Both the position numbers and the translations under genes were made by a program. Below the pieces are notes generated by a model that was not told where the DNA came from, did no database searches, and was given only the letters and a program-made list of their open reading frames with translations. A stretch of DNA of 64,000 nucleotides from Turritopsis dohrnii. Taxonomy: Eukaryota > Cnidaria > Hydrozoa > Anthoathecata > Oceaniidae. The stretch's first letter is position 1. Every line of letters begins with the position of its first letter. Positions 58,265-64,000 of the stretch are shown piece after piece. The stretch is from positions 62,001 to 126,000 of the forward strand of contig BQMF02000379.1 of NCBI GenBank assembly GCA_027922465.2. Direction: 5' to 3'.

Positions 58265-59494
58265 TGGACTACAACCACGGATTCGTGGTCCTAACTTCGC
58301 ATCGAAGTTTGGCGAGTAGGTTAATTCTTGAAGAGGCCTTCTTGTAACAGTTCTCGTATTGATAATTTAGTGACCCATCAACAATAACTTCCAAGTATTT
58401 GTATTCCTTGGTTATACATACTTTCGTGTGGCTCACTGAAATATCGAAATCTGCATGTTGACGTTTTACCTTTTGAGTAGTTCCGAACAGTAACCCTTCA
58501 GTTTTTCCTTTTTTTTAGATTTATTATCAATTCGTTATTGTCAAACCAAGTCGAAACAGAATGTAGATCGTCATTCATATATTTTGAGATATCTTTAGCA
58601 TTTTTTGCACTGACGTAAAGGACGGTATCGTCAGCGTATTTAATAATTTTCGAGTTCTTGATAACATCTAGTTAGTCATTGAATATTAACAGAAACAATG
58701 ATGGGCTAAGTATTGACCCCTGTGATACCCCTGAACATATACCGTAGCTTTCAGATTTGCTCTGACCAAATTGAACACTAGTTCTACGGTGAAAAGGTAG
58801 TCAGTAAACCAATCTAATTCACGATCGTAAATACCATACTTTGGAAGCTTTGCTAAAAGCTGTGAATGACTAATGGTGTTGAACGCTTTAGTTACATCAA
58901 TAAAACATGAACCAACCATCATTTCACCTTTATCAACACGAGATCTTACATCATCTATAAAAAGTGTGAAAGCTCGTTCTGTTGACATTCCTTTTCGAAA
59001 TCCAAACTCCTGGGGGCAGACTAACTTATTTTCTTCTAAAGAGTTATATAACTGTTTGTGAACAGCTTTTTCAATAACCTTTGAAAGAATTGGCAAGATG
59101 GAAATGATTTTGAACCAGATTTGTAAATTGGTATTATAAGAGCAGTTTTCCAGGCGGTTGGAAATGTTCCACTTGTGATGGAAAGGTTAATGATGAAGCA
59201 TAGTGGATCTTTGATTGAATGTATGGAATCCTTCAAAAGAGGCGCGAGAAGATCGCCATTCCCTGTAGTCTTCTTCCTTCTCAGCTCTTTAAGATATCCA
59301 CATACTTCATCTGGTGTTACTTTAATCAGATGAAATGTTTTGTATGTTTTATAAATCATATCCGGTGGTTTTCTCCATACAAAGTCTGTTAAAATCAACG
59401 CTCTCGATTTGATTGAATTGACAACGGTACTAACATAGTTTTTTAAAACCATTTGCAATTTGGTTACCATATACAAATTTTTCTCCATCCACAT
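58265..59494 (-). pseudogene. LINE reverse transcriptase, frameshifted
   Basis: Frames 59036-59494 and 58686-59096 carry VTPDEVCGYLKEL, GTFPTAWKTALIIPIYKSGS, SKVIEKAVHKQLY, QEFGFRKGMSTERAFT and GSCFIDVTKAFNTISHSQLL. In another frame around 58600-58735 the strand reads GVSQGSILSPSLFLLIFND, a TAA, then IIKYADDTVLYVSA with the catalytic YADD. The thumb continues to about 58270. The element is CR1-like in layout. Confidence 0.8.
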
Positions 59495-59540
59495 TAAATA
59501 GTTGAGAGTTTGTTTTAACGGATGGCTTCGTTAGATATAT

Positions 59541-59771
59541 TCAGTGTTCTCCAAAAACTATCTGGATCATTCCATCAGTAACTATCAGTAACTGCTTCGA
59601 ATATTCACTTTTCGCTTCACGAAGTAAAATATTGACATAATTTCGTTTGTCCTGATACATCTTTCTATCAAATGCTGCTTTACTTTTGCGAGATTTACGC
59701 AACCATTTATCCCTATCATTCATTGCTGCTTTGATTACTGGTGTAAGCCACAGTGCAGGTTTTGATTTCAC
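59541..59771 (-). pseudogene. LINE inter-domain linker
   Basis: It reads KSKPALWLTPVIKAAMNDRD and KWLRKSRKSKAAFDR..YQDKRNYVNILLREAKSEY, the conserved segment between endonuclease and RT in many CR1-type LINEs (PW-L-T, R-D-x-x, R-N, R-x-A-K-x-x-Y). Confidence 0.7.
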
Positions 59772-60047
59772 ACGTTTCGTTATGAACAGAGCATGATGGT
59801 TAAAAATCTTAGAGACAATTTAATTTCAATTTAAACTCTGAACTGAGACTGAGTTCATTTCATTACTTTATAACTTAGCAATAGTCTCTATTATTTTTAA
59901 TTCCCATTCCGATAATTAGAAATAGTTTGAATATTATAAACGAGGTTAGACGCGACAATTCGGCCACAATGCATCGTTTAAACAGAAATTTCAGAAAAGT
60001 CTATTTGATTAAACGAATTCCATGCGATATTTACGTTTTTTGAACTA

Positions 60048-60682
60048 CAGTGTGTCTCAAAATGTTAGCTTCAGTAACTTTATTCTCAATTTTCTAAAAA
60101 ATGAATAATGGTATAATAATGAAATATATACCATTAGAAAGCTGAGTTTCTTGGCTTTCTATTGATGTGGTACCCATTAACTGATTTTTATATTTAGCTT
60201 ATAATCCAAGAAAAAAACAAGTGTTTTAATCTAAAAATTCTTAACGATCAATTAAAACTCAGTTAACAATAAAAATATTAAACAACAAAAGTTATAACAC
60301 AAGTGAAAAATTATCATTACAATAAAAACGTTTAAAAAAATAACTACCTTTCAATGTTATGTTAACATTTTTTTTATTTTTGGTAACAATTTTTGAGAAT
60401 TCTCAAGCGGTTTGTAAAAAATCAATACCATAATTATGAACAACAATGAATATTTTGCTCATTAAACGGAGTGTTAATTGATCGTTAAGAATTTTTAGAT
60501 TAAAACACTTGTTTTTTTCTTGGATTATAAGCTAAATATAAAAAACCAGTTAATGGGTACCACATCAATAGAAAGCCAAGAAACTCAGCTTTCTAATGGT
60601 ATATATTTCATTATTATACCATTATTCATTTTTTAGAAAATTGAGAATAAAGTTACTGAAGCTAACATTTTGAGACACACTG
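60048..60682. mobile_element. mariner/Tc1-type MITE with ~215-bp inverted repeats
   Basis: It starts CAGTGTGTCTCAAAATGTTA, ends with the inverse, and is flanked by TA on both sides. The right arm (60468-60682) pairs with the left arm almost base for base. A third copy of the arm is at 56918-57233. It interrupts the LINE between its endonuclease and linker. Confidence 0.85.
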
Positions 60683-60689
60683 TATAAAC

Positions 60690-61395
60690 ATGCTGCCAAT
60701 CAGCTTTCATAAGCTCTTCATTCATTGCTTCATGATAGTAACGACTAAAATTACGGCAACGAATTTCTTTTGGCTTAAACGTAAGATGATTTAATTTACG
60801 CACACAGCCAATTAAATCGTGGTCACTGAAGGGAATCGGACTTACAATTGTACATCTGATGTTTTCTTTAGCGTTACGGTCGTTTCACATGTGCGGGTCA
60901 CCGATTTTATCAATTGGTAAAACCCGAGCAGTGATAAAACATCTTTAAATTCCTTAGTATCATTTTTCAGTAAGTAATTGACATTAACGTCTCCCACCGC
61001 GATTATCTCTTTATAATCCTCAGTTGCTAATGACATCATATCTTTCAAGTGATCGTTAAAATCTTTTGGAAGATATCGTGATTCAGACGGGGGTCGATAT
61101 AAGCAACAGATTAGAGAGTTTTTAGCCGATTTTCATAGCACTTCCGCCCAGATACACTCGATTCTGTCACTCTCTAAATCATTTCTTCGCTCGTAACTAA
61201 TATTATCAGCAATAAACATTCGGATTCCACAACCTTTACCAGAACCACGACTTTTACTAAAAGATGTGTACCCCGGAACGTCGAAGAGCTCGTCCGGTTC
61301 ATCTGATATGTGTGTTTCCGTGACACCCAAAATGTCGATGTCGATGTTTTTATGATAATTTAATAAACTTGTGATATGAAGTTTAAACTCCTTTC
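60690..61395 (-). pseudogene. LINE AP-like endonuclease domain
   Basis: Frames 61133-61330 and 60842-61048 read LGVTETHISDEPDELFDVPG (T-E-T-H box), GCGIRMFIADNISYERRND, CLYRPPSES, IIAVGDVNVNY (G-D-x-N box) and, near 60800, PFSDHDLIGCV (S-D-H box). All catalytic motifs of the EEP endonuclease are present, but in different frames. Confidence 0.8.
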
Positions 61396-63225
61396 GTCTC
61401 TCCTTAACGACAAAGGGACCAAAGAAGTCATGTGGTCACGTCCTCTGTGACTCGACAATTCGTGGCACGAACGTATGATTATCACTGATAGCTTGTGTTT
61501 CTTTGGCAGAAGAATTGGGAGCTTGCGGTTTTCATCCATCTCTGATCTCCGTAATCGGCCACCCACTCGTAAGAATCCATTCTCATCAATAAACGGGTTG
61601 AGATTGGCAATGTTGCTTCAAATTGGTTCCCCTTTCTTTAACGATGACAACTTATAGTAGAAAGAATTTTGTTGCACGAATTGGATGATCTCCCCTCAAG
61701 CAGCTTGTAATTCGTCCACTGTGAGGTGTCTTTCAGTAATGTGTTTTTGACCCTTCAACTTGCTCACAAAGCGTTTCGCCTGTGCTACGATTCGGCATAG
61801 CTTTCTCCAGTTTGATTTACGATTGAGCAATTATTCGAAGATGTGATCTTGTGGAGTGGAAGATTTGACAACAATGTTGACCTTCTTCACTTCAGGGTCA
61901 TCTGCTTGGATGAGGTGTGGCTAATATTCTTGCTTCCATGTTGCTTCATGCTTCTAAAGGAAATCAGGACCATTGAACCATAAGTCAGCATTTGTTTTGT
62001 TCGATACCTCGATTCCTCTGGATCCGATGTCAGTGGGGTTTTCAGACGAACTGAAATGGTACCAGTCAGCAACATTTGATGATTCTTTAATCTTTCCGAT
62101 TCGATTGGCAACAAAGGTTTTGAACCTCTTTGTGGTATTCTGGAGGTAGCTCAGGACGAATTTGATGTCAGTCCAGAATGTTTTGTCAACGTCTTGGAGT
62201 CTCAGTTCGTGCTTCAATACGATCGACATCGTAGTTGACAATCTAGCTGCTGTTAACTCCAATCTGGGCATCGTTACAAACTTGGATGGACAAATTTGCC
62301 AAGCACCAATGCACAAAGCACTTGACCATCATTGTTGACTTGTCAGATATATGTTGCTTCTCCGTTTCTTTTTTACGATGCATCCAAAAAGTGTTGGAGT
62401 GTTTTCTCAAAAGGAGTGAATCCTTTAGGCTTAAAGCATCGGTTTTATGGATATCTTTTGAATTGATTGGAGCTGCTTGTACCATCGGATCAATTCCTTG
62501 GCGATCTCCTGCGGAAGTTAGGTGTTCCAGCCTTGACGTAGTGCGAACAATTGCTGCAGGATAAGACGTCCCTGGAGCAAGAATGGTGAAATCAGCCCAA
62601 GTGGATCGTGTCGAGAAAATGCCTCGTCGTGTGAGGAGTTTGTCAGCTGAGCTGATGACGAATTTGAAAATGTCCGATGAAAGGTCTCACAACACTCCCA
62701 GGGCACGATCAGCTTGGTCTTTCAGCAAGTCGACGTCCTTCGCTTTTAAAACTGCAATGTTGCTTACAAACATTGTGTGGTTGAATTTTTCTTCGTAGCA
62801 CAAAGCTTTGACTTCCTTGGCGATTCATTTGGCTTCAGATTCTTCATCTTTCACTTCCAACATGTCGTCATAAAGAAGCTGTCGTTGATGGCCTTGCATG
62901 CATCTACTTTGTACATTTGCTTGTTGTCGATTGCCGTTTTTTTCAGTGAATAGTTACAGCAGCGGGGCAAGGAGGTTCCCCCAAACACATGGACGGTCAT
63001 TTCATCATCTGAAAGTGGTCATGTCGCGTCATGTTGATCAAAGGAATCTTAGAAACGAGCGGTGGTTTTCTGGGACAAACACGTGGTAGAAAAATGATTG
63101 AAATCTGCACAGAACTCCTACGAGTTTGTTTGTCAGGTCAGGACAGCTGAGTAACACTTTGTTCAGGAAATATCCTCGAAATTCTGCACCACAATCAAGC
63201 ACGACTCGGACTTTTTTTTGGCTAA
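61396..63225 (-). pseudogene. BEL/Pao retrotransposon pol fragment
   Basis: In minus-strand order: RT pieces [36 protein letters not shown] and a degenerate LLYDDMLEVKD at the polymerase site (about 62860-63180). Then RHDPLGLISPFLLQGRLILQ (62518-62706), RNase H region with PRLELTAARLS, FWTDIKFVLSYLQN and FKTFVANRIGKI, SENPTDIGSRG (61954-62316), and finally GGRLRRSEMDENRKLPILLPK-type sequence before the integrase zinc site (61360-61566). The order is typical of BEL/Pao. Multiple frameshifts, no LTRs or integrase core seen. Confidence 0.8.
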
Positions 63226-64000
63226 GGCAGGGCTACCACTGGTCCAAAAATGAAAGTTATAGCTTCAGTAGAAAAAAAGCTTTATTTTTTAAATCGCAAA
63301 TTTAACCGTTAAAAATCGCGAATTTTTCAACCAAAAATATATTCAAATATAGTCCTTTTGATTATCTAAAACATGCAAATAAAAAGTTTTGGAATCGGAA
63401 GTGGCTATCAAAGGTTATGAGGTAAGTTGTTTTCACTGCCAATTATATTGAGACAGACTTTAGTTCCACTTGGAAAACTAGAAGCAGTATGAAACTTGAT
63501 TCCAATTCAAAAATATACTTTGTTTTTCTTTAAACGACATTATGAAATGTTATAGATACACGTAAAACATTGAAACTTCCCTGCCATTTTTATTATTTTG
63601 GCGCTACACTTGCAGAAAAATACGTAATTCCAAGTTTAGTCATATACCACGGAAAATCGTTTGTGCCGTATGGGAGCTACATGATATTCTATGTAGCCCA
63701 TGTGCATTGAAATTTCGGAGTAAAAAAACAAAAACAAATCATCGATTTTAATACTTAGCATACTAGAACCGTTGACTACCAAGAGCCTGATGGCAAAACA
63801 CGGAAGCAGCAAATGTACTTAACGTTGTAAAAAAATATACAAAAATATTTTTCAAATTTGTTTTTTCAGATATCGCAGTGATGGAAAACAAGCATGAGCA
63901 TAATCATTTTAAAATATTCATGTTATAATGATTAGTTGACGTACATGGGACTAATCATAAAGCACCTGAAATTAATTTAAGCCTTAATACACTGAATACC
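63226..64000. other. no clear gene; short repeat near the end
   Basis: AT-rich. 63778-63980 resembles the short repeat at 18724-18950 (AAGAGCCTGATGGC). No coding segment is supported. Confidence 0.5.

Larger units (their letters stand above)
58265..61395 (-). mobile_element. non-LTR LINE with EN and RT, degenerate
   Basis: One minus-strand copy: endonuclease at 60690-61390, linker at 59541-59800 and RT at 58265-59494. It is interrupted by a mariner-type MITE at 60048-60682. The 3' end abuts repeat copy E without a poly-A tail, and the 5' end abuts a BEL/Pao relic. Confidence 0.8.

Overview
This is AT-rich eukaryotic DNA with spliced genes (GT-AG introns), microsatellites and dense mobile elements. 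The mix is a Penelope-like element with GIY-YIG endonuclease, an endonuclease-carrying Helitron (Helentron type) with a 2A peptide, CR1/Jockey-like LINEs, a BEL/Pao element, hAT and mariner MITEs, and a tRNA-derived SINE. That combination fits a marine invertebrate, possibly a cnidarian; the species cannot be read from the sequence. There are no bacterial operons, rRNA or CRISPR arrays.

Layout. 1-4000: remains of two Penelope-like elements and the first copy of a ~1.15 kb interspersed repeat. 4142-4291: two small, well-formed spliced exons beside a Helitron 3' end. 4505-10400 (minus): one long decayed Helitron with 2A motif, cysteine peptidase, DUF6570-like domain, Rep nuclease, Pif1-like helicase and AP-type endonuclease. 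10400-19900: mostly non-coding, with a second repeat copy and a duplicated block that reappears just upstream of the main gene.

20901-29143 (plus) holds the one apparently intact host gene: a secreted, cysteine-containing repeat-peptide precursor. It has a TATA-like box, a signal-peptide exon, seven copies of a 63-nt exon in a 715-bp tandem array, three further small symmetric exons and a terminal exon with a stop. Every intron is phase 1 and the exon lengths sum to 705 nt (234 codons plus stop). A 5'-truncated LINE sits in one intron of the array. The architecture resembles micro-exon genes or neuropeptide/defence-peptide precursors; I do not recognise the family.

29543-43000: MITEs, a SINE, hAT-like elements, a third copy of the 1.15 kb repeat, and two non-autonomous Helitrons joined exactly head to tail. 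43380-54970: a CR1/L2-like LINE split by a 9.7-kb insertion with CAGGGGCGGATC inverted ends and a 5-bp target duplication; the insertion itself carries a 2.6-kb internal duplication. 54971-58264: nested MITEs, including an unusual element built from GACGTC-rich 172-bp repeats. 58265-63225 (minus): a degenerate LINE, interrupted by a mariner-type MITE, abutting a degenerate BEL/Pao pol. Apart from the peptide gene and perhaps the exons at 4142-4291 and 15892-16095, almost every coding trace is a broken transposon gene.
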